Assembly (NCBI GenBank): GCA_937121005.1
Contig: CAKZKB010000116.1
Span: 1 to 11,629 of the forward strand
DNA length: 11,629 nucleotides
Reading direction: 5' to 3'
Origin: an uncultured cyanobacterium
GTDB lineage: Bacteria > Cyanobacteriota > Cyanobacteriia > Cyanobacteriales > Geitlerinemataceae
A program made the position numbers and the translations under genes. A model generated the notes under the pieces. It did not search any database. It was not told the origin of the DNA and saw only the letters and a list, made by a program, of their open reading frames with translations. The stretch's first letter is position 1; each line of letters opens with the position of its first letter. This document shows, in pieces, positions 5,887 through 11,629 of the stretch.

Positions 5887-6744
5887 ATGACTAACGATCG
5901 CCAACCTTCGCTTCCCTATTTCGATATCCTCTTACAAGAAATGTCAGCCGGAGGGTCAGAACTCACTCAAATTTTCGGCGAATATACCCACTGGGGATAT
6001 TGGTCGGCTCCAGCAATGGCCGATGGCTCTATTGAGGATTATAAAAGTGCGAGTGCGGCTTTATCTCGCCTGGTTTGCGATACGGCCAACATTGGCAACG
6101 GATCCCAGGTTTTGGAAGTGGGGTGTGGGTTTGGGGGGACGATCGCGGCCTTGAACGATCGCTTTTGCGATCTAGAATTGGTGGGGTTGAATATCGACGA
6201 TCGCCAGTTGGCGATCGCTATCGAAAATATTGTCCCCAAAAATGGCAATCAAGTCAACTTCGTCTGTGCTGATGCGTGCGATTTGCCCTTTGCCGATCGC
6301 AGCTTCGATGTGGTACTCGCCATCGAGTGTATCTTCCATTTTCCCAGTCGCGATCGCTTTTTTCAAGAGGCGAGGCGAGTTTTAAAACCGGGAGGCTGTC
6401 TGGTACTCACTGATTTTATCCCTCGCGAGGATTTTTTGCCCGTGTATCGCCTGTCGGGATTGGTACAAGATGCGATCGTGGCTTATACTTTTGGCGATGT
6501 GGATATCAAATTCCCTTTGAGTGCCTATCGCGACTTAGCTCGGAAGACGGGGTTGATGCCCACTGTAGAAAACGATATCACCCTCAACACCTTACCGACG
6601 TATTCCGTGTTACGCTATCTGTGCGAAAATCGAGACAATTGGCTCGAACGGTTTCACTATCCGGCGATCGCGATGGCAGAACTAGCCGCACAAATGGGAT
6701 GGATGCGCTATTTTCTGTTAAGTTTTGCGATCGCGGATAGATAG
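5887..6744 (+). CDS. Class I SAM-dependent methyltransferase
   Basis: This encodes a 285-residue cytoplasmic methyltransferase with a Rossmann fold. Motif I (VLEVGCGFGG, residues 75-84) binds AdoMet. The acidic residue after strand 2 is in GLNID (100-104). ADACDLPF (128-135) is the adenine-contacting loop, and DVVLAIECIFHF (141-152) with LKPGG (166-170) gives motifs IV-V. The N-terminal part, with FGEYTHWGYW, resembles the small-molecule O-/N-/C-methyltransferases of the UbiE/tocopherol methyltransferase/RebM group, in which this region helps close the active site. The C-terminal third differs and probably binds the substrate, which I cannot name. It follows the Uma2 gene by 16 nt and converges with the glycosyltransferase pair. 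A role in modifying a lipid, quinone or secondary metabolite is possible but only inferred. Confidence 0.88.
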   Translation: MTNDRQPSLPYFDILLQEMSAGGSELTQIFGEYTHWGYWSAPAMADGSIEDYKSASAALSRLVCDTANIGNGSQVLEVGCGFGGTIAALNDRFCDLELVGLNIDDRQLAIAIENIVPKNGNQVNFVCADACDLPFADRSFDVVLAIECIFHFPSRDRFFQEARRVLKPGGCLVLTDFIPREDFLPVYRLSGLVQDAIVAYTFGDVDIKFPLSAYRDLARKTGLMPTVENDITLNTLPTYSVLRYLCENRDNWLERFHYPAIAMAELAAQMGWMRYFLLSFAIADR

Positions 6745-6835
6745 AATCGAGTTAGATGTTTTTGGGTCAGACGGATCGTAACCATTCAGGGGGGTAGCGT
6801 GGTAGGCTAAAGAGGGAAGCATTTAGGTGCAAGCA

Positions 6836-6901
6836 AGAAACCCGGTTTCTCAAAGGATAGACTCGAATTTTATCTGGCTATCTGCCAGAAACCGGGTTTC
6901 T
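6836..6901 (-). repeat. 66-bp element with 15-bp terminal inverted repeats, copy 2
   Basis: The ends AGAAACCCGGTTTCT (6836-6850) and AGAAACCGGGTTTCT (6887-6901) are perfect inverted repeats. The length is exactly that of the copy at 2453-2518, and the centre aligns with that copy only after reverse complementing. It sits in the 194-nt convergent spacer between the methyltransferase and the first glycosyltransferase, where the hairpins could end transcription from both sides. The rest of the spacer (6745-6835, 6902-6938) shows nothing recognisable. Confidence 0.85.
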
Positions 6902-6938
6902 ACACCCGAGGCGCGATCGGACACCTGAATAGTTACGA

Positions 6939-8108
6939 TTATACCAGGTCTATGTAAATTTCTGCCAACTGCTTGCCAACAGCACTCCAATTATACCGTT
7001 GGGTTGCCAGTTGGCGACCGTTTTCGCCCATTTCTCGGCAGAGTTGTGGCGAGGTTAACAGCTTGGAAATGGCTTCAACCCAGGGATCGATTTCTCCAGG
7101 AACGACGATCCCAGCTTGGCGATCGCGAATATCGCCTCTGAGTTCCACTTCCGGCGTAATTATCGCAGGTAAACCCGCGATCGCGGCTTCCGCCACCGCA
7201 ATGCCAAAGTTTTCGCCATAGGAGGGTAACACGAATAAATCCGATCCTAACAGTAGCCGATCCTTGTCTTCTCCAGTGACAAATCCGGGCATGGTGACAC
7301 GATCGCTGAGTTTCAAACTGCTAACTAAATTGGCGATCGACTTGACATAGGTTTCGTCTCCCGATCCGGCTAAGAGTAAGTGAAAGTCATGCTGTTTGGC
7401 AACGCGATCGAGAACTTGCAAAAGGAAATCCGGTCGCTTTTTCGGATGCAGTCGCGACAGGAATAAAATAATGGGTATGTCTGGGGAAATGCCAAAGCGA
7501 TCGCGCAATTTTTGACGGGCATTTGGAAGATCCATCGGCGAACGAACCCCTAACGGAACCACAAAGGTGGGGGCGCGAACGCCAAAGTTTTTCGTATATT
7601 TAGCTTCGTCTTCTGTGGTACAATGAATGGCAGTGGCTCGGTCTAGATTTTTCTGCTCTAAAAGGAAGTTGTAAATCCTTTTTTTCCAGCGTTTCTGTCC
7701 GATCACCCAAGGGGAAAAATGTCCGTGCGGACTGATGACGTAGGGGATGTTTTGCTGGCGGGCAATGCGGGCAGAAAAGGTACAGGCGTAGGAGAACAGA
7801 GAGTTGATTTCAATTAAGTCGTAATTGCGGATATTCTCTCGCAACCAATCAGTGAGTTGTAGGGCAATACTGAACTCGGAAAAGGCTTTTATTGGGGACG
7901 GCGATCGCGGGAAAAAGCGGGCGGGAATGTCGTGATAGTCCACCCATTCATTTAATGGCACATCGAGAATGCGATCGCCGTTATCGTTGGTGGCGATCGC
8001 CGCCGCATCGACACCGCTATCTCGCAAGGCTTTTACAGTTTCTAACACCGCGATCGTGGGGCCGCCGCGTACTAAACTGAGGGAAGGAACGATATGTAAA
8101 ACTTTCAT
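6939..8108 (-). CDS. Family GT4 glycosyltransferase (downstream gene of pair)
   Basis: This encodes a 389-residue retaining, nucleotide-sugar-dependent glycosyltransferase with the GT-B fold. The N-terminal domain starts MKVLHIVPSL and carries an early glycine loop, LVRGGP (residues 12-17), as in many GT4 enzymes. A mid-domain SPHGHFSPW (126-134) is typical of the acceptor side. The C-terminal donor domain has FLSRLHPKKRPD (216-227, with the phosphate-contacting Arg/Lys) and the EX7E motif Glu299...Glu307 in YGENFGIAVAEA. Length is typical and no transmembrane segment is seen. Its ATG overlaps the stop of the upstream glycosyltransferase by ATGA, and AAGGAG at 8120-8115 is an ideal ribosome binding site. 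The pair probably acts in sequence on one glycan such as an exopolysaccharide or glycolipid; donor and acceptor cannot be determined. Confidence 0.93.
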   Translation of the reverse strand: MKVLHIVPSLSLVRGGPTIAVLETVKALRDSGVDAAAIATNDNGDRILDVPLNEWVDYHDIPARFFPRSPSPIKAFSEFSIALQLTDWLRENIRNYDLIEINSLFSYACTFSARIARQQNIPYVISPHGHFSPWVIGQKRWKKRIYNFLLEQKNLDRATAIHCTTEDEAKYTKNFGVRAPTFVVPLGVRSPMDLPNARQKLRDRFGISPDIPIILFLSRLHPKKRPDFLLQVLDRVAKQHDFHLLLAGSGDETYVKSIANLVSSLKLSDRVTMPGFVTGEDKDRLLLGSDLFVLPSYGENFGIAVAEAAIAGLPAIITPEVELRGDIRDRQAGIVVPGEIDPWVEAISKLLTSPQLCREMGENGRQLATQRYNWSAVGKQLAEIYIDLV

Positions 8109-9244
8109 CGATCGCTCCTTAACCGAAATTCGGCGATAATTTTATCGTACAATTGCGCGTAGTCAGAAATCATGGTTTCCGGGGCAAACCGCTTCGCATT
8201 TTCCAGACCCGCTTCTCGGTAGTCTGACAGGTGCGATCGCGTTTCGACAATGGTTTTTGCTGCCTCTTTACAATCCTTCGGATCGATGTAAATAGCTGCC
8301 TCGCCTCCCACTTCCGTCATCGGTGCAATGTTAGAGGTAAAAACAGGACAGCCACAGGCTTGGGCTTCGGCGATCGGCCAGCCAAACCCCTCTTGCAGCG
8401 ACGGAAACAGCAGCGCCACTGCCCCCGAATACAGGGCTCGCAAATCTTCGTTGTCTACTTTTCCGACTTCTCTGACGCGATCGCCGATTCCATACTCGGC
8501 AATGCGATCGCCCACGTCTTCAGGAAAAGACTGTCCGGCAAAAACGAAGTATAAATCTTTGCCATTGTCCTGTTTCAACACTTCGTTAAAAATAGAAACG
8601 ATGCCGAGTTTGTTTTTGTACCACTGATTGCCGCCAATATGAAATAAAAACGGCGTTCCCGGCGCGATGCCCAAATTCTTTAAGCGGGCTTGCGTCTCTT
8701 CTGGAGACATGGGAGAATAGGGATAGTTTTGCCCCATATAGACTGTCGTCACTCGATCGCGATCGAGAACGGTCAACCGCAACACATCTTCGCGGGTTTT
8801 TTCAGAAATACAAGCGATGCGGTGGGCGCGATTCAGACCGTTGAGAATCAACCGTTGTAGGTATTTTCCCGTCCAACTGGTGCGATTTTCAGGGATTTCA
8901 CCGAGGGCCGATCGCACCGCTAACAAATCGTTACAAGTGACCAAGTGGGGAAACTGGCTCAGGTAGGGGGTGTAAAATGCGTTAGAATGGTCGCAGATGT
9001 GAACGATATCGAAGCGATCGCGATCGCGGCGCAATTCCACCGGAAACACGAAAAACTTGTCGATGTACCCCAACCACTTACCCAACCCCGTTGGCGAGGG
9101 CATTAACCCCCCAAATCGGGCTTGAGGGCGAATCACTTTCACCCGATGTCCCGCCTGTGTTAGCCCCGTTTCCAATAGGGCGGCGAATCGCTGCATACTT
9201 TGTTGTTCGTCGGGCAGGTAGTTGGCAAGGAGTAGGATATTCAT
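8105..9244 (-). CDS. Family GT4 glycosyltransferase (upstream gene of pair)
   Basis: This encodes a 379-residue GT-B glycosyltransferase. The N-terminal half begins MNILLLANYLPDEQQSMQRF and contains FDIVHICDHSNAF (78-90), a common GT4 acceptor-domain strand. The donor domain includes FHIGGNQWYKNK (201-212, the basic pocket for the nucleotide-sugar phosphate) and the EX7E motif Glu285...Glu293 in QEGFGWPIAEA, then the usual ACGCPVFTSN segment. The HIGG..WYKNK pattern resembles mannosyltransferase-like GT4 enzymes, but sugar specificity is not secure. It is the first gene of a two-gene operon, its stop overlapping the next start. It diverges from the zur-like gene across a 124-nt spacer. No strong ribosome binding site is seen before the ATG at 9244. 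The pair is isolated from other polysaccharide genes within this window. Confidence 0.93.
   Translation of the reverse strand: MNILLLANYLPDEQQSMQRFAALLETGLTQAGHRVKVIRPQARFGGLMPSPTGLGKWLGYIDKFFVFPVELRRDRDRFDIVHICDHSNAFYTPYLSQFPHLVTCNDLLAVRSALGEIPENRTSWTGKYLQRLILNGLNRAHRIACISEKTREDVLRLTVLDRDRVTTVYMGQNYPYSPMSPEETQARLKNLGIAPGTPFLFHIGGNQWYKNKLGIVSIFNEVLKQDNGKDLYFVFAGQSFPEDVGDRIAEYGIGDRVREVGKVDNEDLRALYSGAVALLFPSLQEGFGWPIAEAQACGCPVFTSNIAPMTEVGGEAAIYIDPKDCKEAAKTIVETRSHLSDYREAGLENAKRFAPETMISDYAQLYDKIIAEFRLRSDR
8115..8120 (-). promoter_or_regulatory. Strong ribosome binding site for the downstream glycosyltransferase
   Basis: AAGGAG is placed 6 nt before the ATG at 8108, inside the last codons of the upstream glycosyltransferase. 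Together with the ATGA overlap it implies coupled translation and fixes the start. Confidence 0.8.
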
Positions 9245-9319
9245 GCGCGATCGGCGATCGGATAGGGGCGATCGTTGCTAGTGTAGCTTACTGAGGAGGA
9301 ACCGAGCAACGACATCCGA

Positions 9320-9345
9320 TTGCGATCGCAAAACGCTACTATAGA
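9320..9345 (+). promoter_or_regulatory. Candidate promoter region of the zur-like gene
   Basis: TATAGA at 9340-9345 is a possible -10 box 23 nt before the ATG. Just upstream, TTGCGATCGCAA (9320-9331) is a 12-bp perfect palindrome. It contains HIP1, so it may be genome-wide background rather than an operator. I see no sequence close to a typical cyanobacterial Zur box in the 124-nt divergent spacer. Confidence 0.3.
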
Positions 9346-9368
9346 GTTAACGCCTTCTGGTCTCCTGC

Positions 9369-9764
9369 ATGAAACCGACTAAGCGTACCCGCTCTCAAGA
9401 ACGCATTCTCGCTTTACTAGGATCCCAAAAGCGATCGCTCTCCGCGCAAGACATTTATATGGAATTGCAACGGGCGGGCGATCGCATGGGGCTCGCCACC
9501 GTGTATCGCGCTTTAGACGCGCTCAAACTCGAAGGGGCGCTACAGGTGCGTACCCTAGAAACGGGGGAGTCTTTGTACTGTTCCATCGAGCGCGACAAGC
9601 ACCATTTTACCTGTTTGCAATGCGGGGTTTCCGTTCCCATCCATGCCTGTCCCGTGCGCGACTTTGAAAATCGCTTGCGACAGTCCCAGAAGTTTAAAGT
9701 ATTTTACCACACTTTAGAATTTTTTGGGTTGTGTACGAACTGCGATCGATCGGGTGAGGGATGA
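9369..9764 (+). CDS. zur: Fur-family metalloregulator, probable Zur (FurB)
   Basis: This encodes a 131-residue Fur-family repressor. The N-terminal winged helix spans about residues 5-70, with the recognition helix in MGLATVYRALDALKLEGAL. The dimerisation domain carries KHHFTCLQCG (Cys82/Cys85) and LCTNC (Cys122/Cys125), the structural zinc site. The segments VPIHACPV and KFKVFYHTLEFFGLC match cyanobacterial Zur/FurB better than FurA or PerR, as far as I can judge from memory. Zur binds DNA when zinc is sufficient and represses zinc import and zinc-sparing genes. No zinc-transport gene lies in this window, so its targets are elsewhere. The last codons and the TGA are inside a GGGATGA tandem repeat, so the C-terminal GEG is probably repeat-derived. 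The Zur assignment is less sure than the Fur family. Confidence 0.85.
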   Translation: MKPTKRTRSQERILALLGSQKRSLSAQDIYMELQRAGDRMGLATVYRALDALKLEGALQVRTLETGESLYCSIERDKHHFTCLQCGVSVPIHACPVRDFENRLRQSQKFKVFYHTLEFFGLCTNCDRSGEG

Positions 9765-9779
9765 GGGATGAGGGATGAG
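9755..9779 (+). repeat. GGGATGA short tandem repeat across the zur stop codon
   Basis: About three and a half copies of the heptamer GGGATGA start inside the last codons of the zur-like gene; the TGA stop at 9762-9764 is the first unit's own TGA. It is the same repeat type as at 11495-11514. Confidence 0.8.
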
Positions 9780-9784
9780 AAGCC

Positions 9785-9800
9785 AACCTAAAATTAGGTT
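9785..9800. terminator. Small hairpin at the zur / hypothetical convergent junction
   Basis: AACCTA (9785-9790) and TAGGTT (9795-9800) form a 6-bp stem with a 4-nt loop; it contains the TAA stop of the - strand gene. It could help end transcription in both directions, but the stem is AT-rich and there is no clear T-run. Confidence 0.3.
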
Positions 9801-10345
9801 TGTACGCCAGCAAAAGCAGACTTTAACAGTTCCCAGGCTTCCTGCGCCTTCGGTTTGAATTCGTCGCAGTCTGCCTTGGCAGTAGCTAAATTATTTAATA
9901 CCTTTGCCAAATCTTTGCTGCGGGCCATTTCGATTTGTTCTGGGGTCAACATTTCGCTGCCGAGCAAGGTTTCGATTAAGCTAAAGTAGGGTTTTGCCGC
10001 TTCTTGGGCTTCTTGCAGCGAGACTCGTAACATCGAAAAACGAGCGATGTCGGCGGCGGCTTCTTCGACGGGGGTTAACTCGCGCGTTGTTTTGGACTGG
10101 CGCTTTTTGCCGTTACGACTCGTCGAGGGAGGCGGTTCCACCAACACCAAGCGATCGACCCCTACCCCGTCGGGAAAACTGTCTTCAGATAACAGGGTTT
10201 CGTTGTCGTCTTCCATCATGCGGAACAATTCTTCGATGGCCTGTTCTCGGGCTTGTTCCGTATCGCGGGTAGATTCGACCGGAACCAACAGCGTATCGGC
10301 ATACTCCGGTACGGTGTAGTATATGACTTTCTTGCGGCGGGGCAT
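9794..10345 (-). CDS. Conserved-looking hypothetical protein, acidic, 183 residues
   Basis: I do not recognise this family. From the ATG at 10345 the protein starts MPRRKKVIYYTVPEYADTLL, then has an acidic helical stretch (EQAREQAIEELFRMMEDDNE). A proline/serine and lysine-rich linker follows (PPPSTSRNGKKRQSKTT), then a C-terminal mostly helical half rich in Ala, Glu and Leu that ends AWELLKSAFAGVQT. There is no signal peptide or membrane segment, and one cysteine. I prefer 10345 over the ATG at 10417 because GGGAG lies about 6 nt upstream, a candidate -10 box lies upstream of it, and the extra 24 residues look like translated leader. Codon use resembles its neighbours. It follows the AI-2E family gene on the same strand by 85 nt but probably has its own promoter. 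A cytoplasmic binding or scaffold role is only a guess. Confidence 0.75.
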   Translation of the reverse strand: MPRRKKVIYYTVPEYADTLLVPVESTRDTEQAREQAIEELFRMMEDDNETLLSEDSFPDGVGVDRLVLVEPPPSTSRNGKKRQSKTTRELTPVEEAAADIARFSMLRVSLQEAQEAAKPYFSLIETLLGSEMLTPEQIEMARSKDLAKVLNNLATAKADCDEFKPKAQEAWELLKSAFAGVQT

Positions 10346-10375
10346 AGCGGTCTCCCTCATGCAATGCGCTATCGT

Positions 10376-10381
10376 TATTGT
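10376..10381 (-). promoter_or_regulatory. Candidate -10 box of the hypothetical gene
   Basis: Read on the - strand, TACAAT (within GGTATACAATAACG) lies 30 nt before the ATG at 10345. CTTCAC 16 nt further upstream is a weak -35 candidate. This supports the downstream start and separate transcription from the AI-2E family gene. Confidence 0.4.
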
Positions 10382-10430
10382 ATACCGCGATCGTCTCGGT
10401 GAAGCGTTTTCGTACAAAAAAACATAAAGA

Positions 10431-11492
10431 TTACGATCGCGTTTCCCGTTCGGCTGCTAGTTTGGGTTGCAGGTAGAGATTTTCCAGCAGTGCCCCCACG
10501 CCAGCCACCCAAGGCGGAACGACCAAGGCCCCGATAATCCCCAGAACTTGGGCCCCACCCAGTACCGCTAGCAGTTGGTAAAGGGGGTGAACGCCGACGG
10601 AAGTTCCCACCAACAGGGGATCGAGAACGTAGGTTTCCAGATTTTGTACCACCACAAACAACAAGATGACCCACAACACCAGCCAACCGCCTTGGGAGAC
10701 GGCGACGACAATGGCGGGAATGGCCCCTAAAATCGGGCCGATAAAGGGGATCAGGTTGGTTAAACCCGCGATCGTCCCCAAACCTAAAGCGTACTCGCGC
10801 AACCCCAACAACCCCAATGTCGTCCCGCTAATGACGGCTAACAAAATCGACACCAGCAACCGACCCCGAATGTATCCTCCCATGCGTTGGGTAATGGGGG
10901 TGACTTGGGAGGCGAGGCGATCTTCCCAGGGTTGGGGGAACAGACAGACGATGCTGCGAATGAGACTGCGACTGTCTGCAACCATGTAACCGGAAATGAA
11001 CAGGGAGAGGACGAGGCTGAATGCGGCCCCGACGATGCCCCGCGTGATACTGTAGGAGCGCAGCACCAATTGTTGGGAGGAACCGATGGCCCATCGGGTA
11101 ATGGCTTGCGGGTCGATGAGTTCTACAATCAACTGCGATCGCGTATCGTCAGAATTGGCTAGCCAGGTTCGCACTAAGCCGATCGCGTCTTCAATATAAC
11201 TGGGTAATTGGCGCAGCAAACGCTGGATCTGTTCGATGGCGGTGGGGCCAACAATTAAACCCGCACCGACAAAAACAGCCAAAAGTCCTAAATATACTGC
11301 GATCGTCGAGATCCACCGAGGAATATGCCACCGTTCGGCGCGATCGACCACTGGTGAAATGGATGCGGCCAGCACCACCGAAATGGCTAAAATCACCAGT
11401 AGGCTGCGAACTTGCCACAGCAACACGACCCCCAACACGGTTGCGGCGACGAGTAGCAAGGTCGAAAGTGGAAGGGTGACAGACTGTTTCAC
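10431..11492 (-). CDS. AI-2E family (TqsA/PerM-like) membrane transporter
   Basis: This encodes a 353-residue polytopic inner-membrane protein of the AI-2E transporter family. Hydrophobic segments lie near residues 9-27, 31-48, 61-82, 153-172, 211-231, 236-265, 269-284 and 305-326, with a soluble loop at about 85-150, the usual layout. Hallmarks are TNLIPFIGPILGAIPA (245-260) and the DPLLVGTSVGVHPL stretch (291-304). The family was named after TqsA, linked to autoinducer-2 export in E. coli, but other members export different solutes or ions, and cyanobacterial substrates are unknown. The start is a GTG at 11492-11490. The frame upstream reaches a stop without an ATG, so GTG is the best start. 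No Shine-Dalgarno is present; a CCCTCATC-type repeat occupies its place. The gene is normal in length and shows no breaks. Confidence 0.92.
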   Translation of the reverse strand: MKQSVTLPLSTLLLVAATVLGVVLLWQVRSLLVILAISVVLAASISPVVDRAERWHIPRWISTIAVYLGLLAVFVGAGLIVGPTAIEQIQRLLRQLPSYIEDAIGLVRTWLANSDDTRSQLIVELIDPQAITRWAIGSSQQLVLRSYSITRGIVGAAFSLVLSLFISGYMVADSRSLIRSIVCLFPQPWEDRLASQVTPITQRMGGYIRGRLLVSILLAVISGTTLGLLGLREYALGLGTIAGLTNLIPFIGPILGAIPAIVVAVSQGGWLVLWVILLFVVVQNLETYVLDPLLVGTSVGVHPLYQLLAVLGGAQVLGIIGALVVPPWVAGVGALLENLYLQPKLAAERETRS

Positions 11493-11494
11493 GG

Positions 11495-11514
11495 TAGGGA
11501 TGAGGGATGAGGGG
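11495..11514 (+). repeat. GGGATGA tandem repeat directly upstream of the AI-2E family start
   Basis: Two to three GGGATGA-type units begin 3 nt upstream of the GTG start of the - strand gene. On the mRNA they read as pyrimidine-rich CCCTCAT units, so they displace any Shine-Dalgarno sequence. Confidence 0.75.
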
Positions 11515-11583
11515 CGAGCGTTTAAGGATGAAGCGTCCCCTATCTTTTAATTGTCTCATACTCTGGTCATCTTTTACCATTTT

Positions 11584-11625
11584 CCGAAAACTGTAGGGGC
11601 GATTCGCGAATCGCCCCTACTTCGG
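11584..11625. repeat. Perfect 28-bp GTAGGGGC palindrome with extended arms
   Basis: GTAGGGGCGATTCG (11593-11606) is followed directly by its exact reverse complement (11607-11620). Flanking CCGAA (11584-11588) and TTCGG (11621-11625) would extend the stem after a 4-nt bulge. It is an intergenic palindrome of the type seen in many cyanobacterial spacers. The remaining spacer, 11515-11583, shows no feature I can support. Confidence 0.85.
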
Positions 11626-11629
11626 ATTG

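Noticed and set aside
5190..6744. Uma2 plus methyltransferase as a restriction-modification system
   Set aside because: The methyltransferase has small-molecule type motifs and no DNA methyltransferase catalytic motif such as DPPY or PCQ, so the two are only neighbours.
9320..9331. TTGCGATCGCAA palindrome as a Zur or Fur operator
   Set aside because: It is centred on HIP1, which is abundant across the whole window, and does not resemble AT-rich Fur/Zur boxes.
10346..10417. N-terminal extension of the hypothetical protein to ATG 10417
   Set aside because: It would place the coding start upstream of the likely -10 box at 10376-10381 and skip the good ribosome binding site before 10345.
11191..11580. 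129-codon - strand frame overlapping the AI-2E family start, which could suggest a longer or frameshifted gene
   Set aside because: It is out of frame with the membrane protein, is rich in Arg/His/Pro as expected from a shadow frame, and the AI-2E frame itself is complete.

Overview
The window looks like chromosomal DNA from a cyanobacterium, most likely a filamentous Oscillatoriales-type species. The evidence is as follows. The octamer GCGATCGC (the HIP1 site) occurs more than twenty times, where chance would give well under one. The IspH is the long cyanobacterial/plastid form. A cyanobacterial Zur-type Fur protein and a Uma2-family protein are present. The spacers carry short G-rich tandem repeats and palindromic repeats of the kind common in filamentous cyanobacteria. 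The genus is inference only.

Layout, left to right. Positions 1-384 hold no confident gene. At 385-1067 (+) is a scarred toxin-antitoxin locus: a frameshifted antitoxin-like remnant, then an intact hicB-hicA pair whose coding regions overlap at ATGA. Convergent to it at 1130-2413 (-) is a sugar-type ABC transporter substrate-binding lipoprotein with no permease or ATPase beside it. Divergent from that gene is ispH (2594-3805), the last enzyme of the MEP isoprenoid pathway. Next come three + strand genes: a secreted beta-propeller of the royal-jelly/dopachrome-tautomerase-related type (4005-5123), a Uma2-family putative nuclease (5190-5870), and a class I SAM-dependent methyltransferase (5887-6744). 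The - strand then carries two translationally coupled GT4 glycosyltransferases (9244 to 6939). A zur-like regulator (9369-9764, +) faces a small conserved-looking acidic hypothetical protein (10345 to 9794, -). The hypothetical protein lies downstream of an AI-2E family membrane protein (11492 to 10431, -).

The genes are mostly unrelated housekeeping and accessory functions. The clear functional units are hicBA and the glycosyltransferase pair. All three convergent gene junctions (hicA/SBP, methyltransferase/GT, zur/hypothetical) hold an inverted repeat that could stop transcription.

The spacers are the most informative part. A 66-bp element with perfect 15-bp terminal inverted repeats occurs twice in opposite orientation (2453-2518 and 6836-6901). 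Three short tandem G-rich repeats and two GTAGGGGC-type palindromes are also present. Around hicBA, a promoter-like segment is duplicated (304-374 and 553-623), and its second copy starts exactly where the antitoxin remnant loses family similarity. A 31-bp stretch that is the 3' end of the substrate-binding protein gene also reappears upstream of the toxin-antitoxin locus (29/31 identical). I see no clearly new multi-gene system. The rearranged toxin-antitoxin locus and the paired inverted-repeat elements best deserve follow-up.
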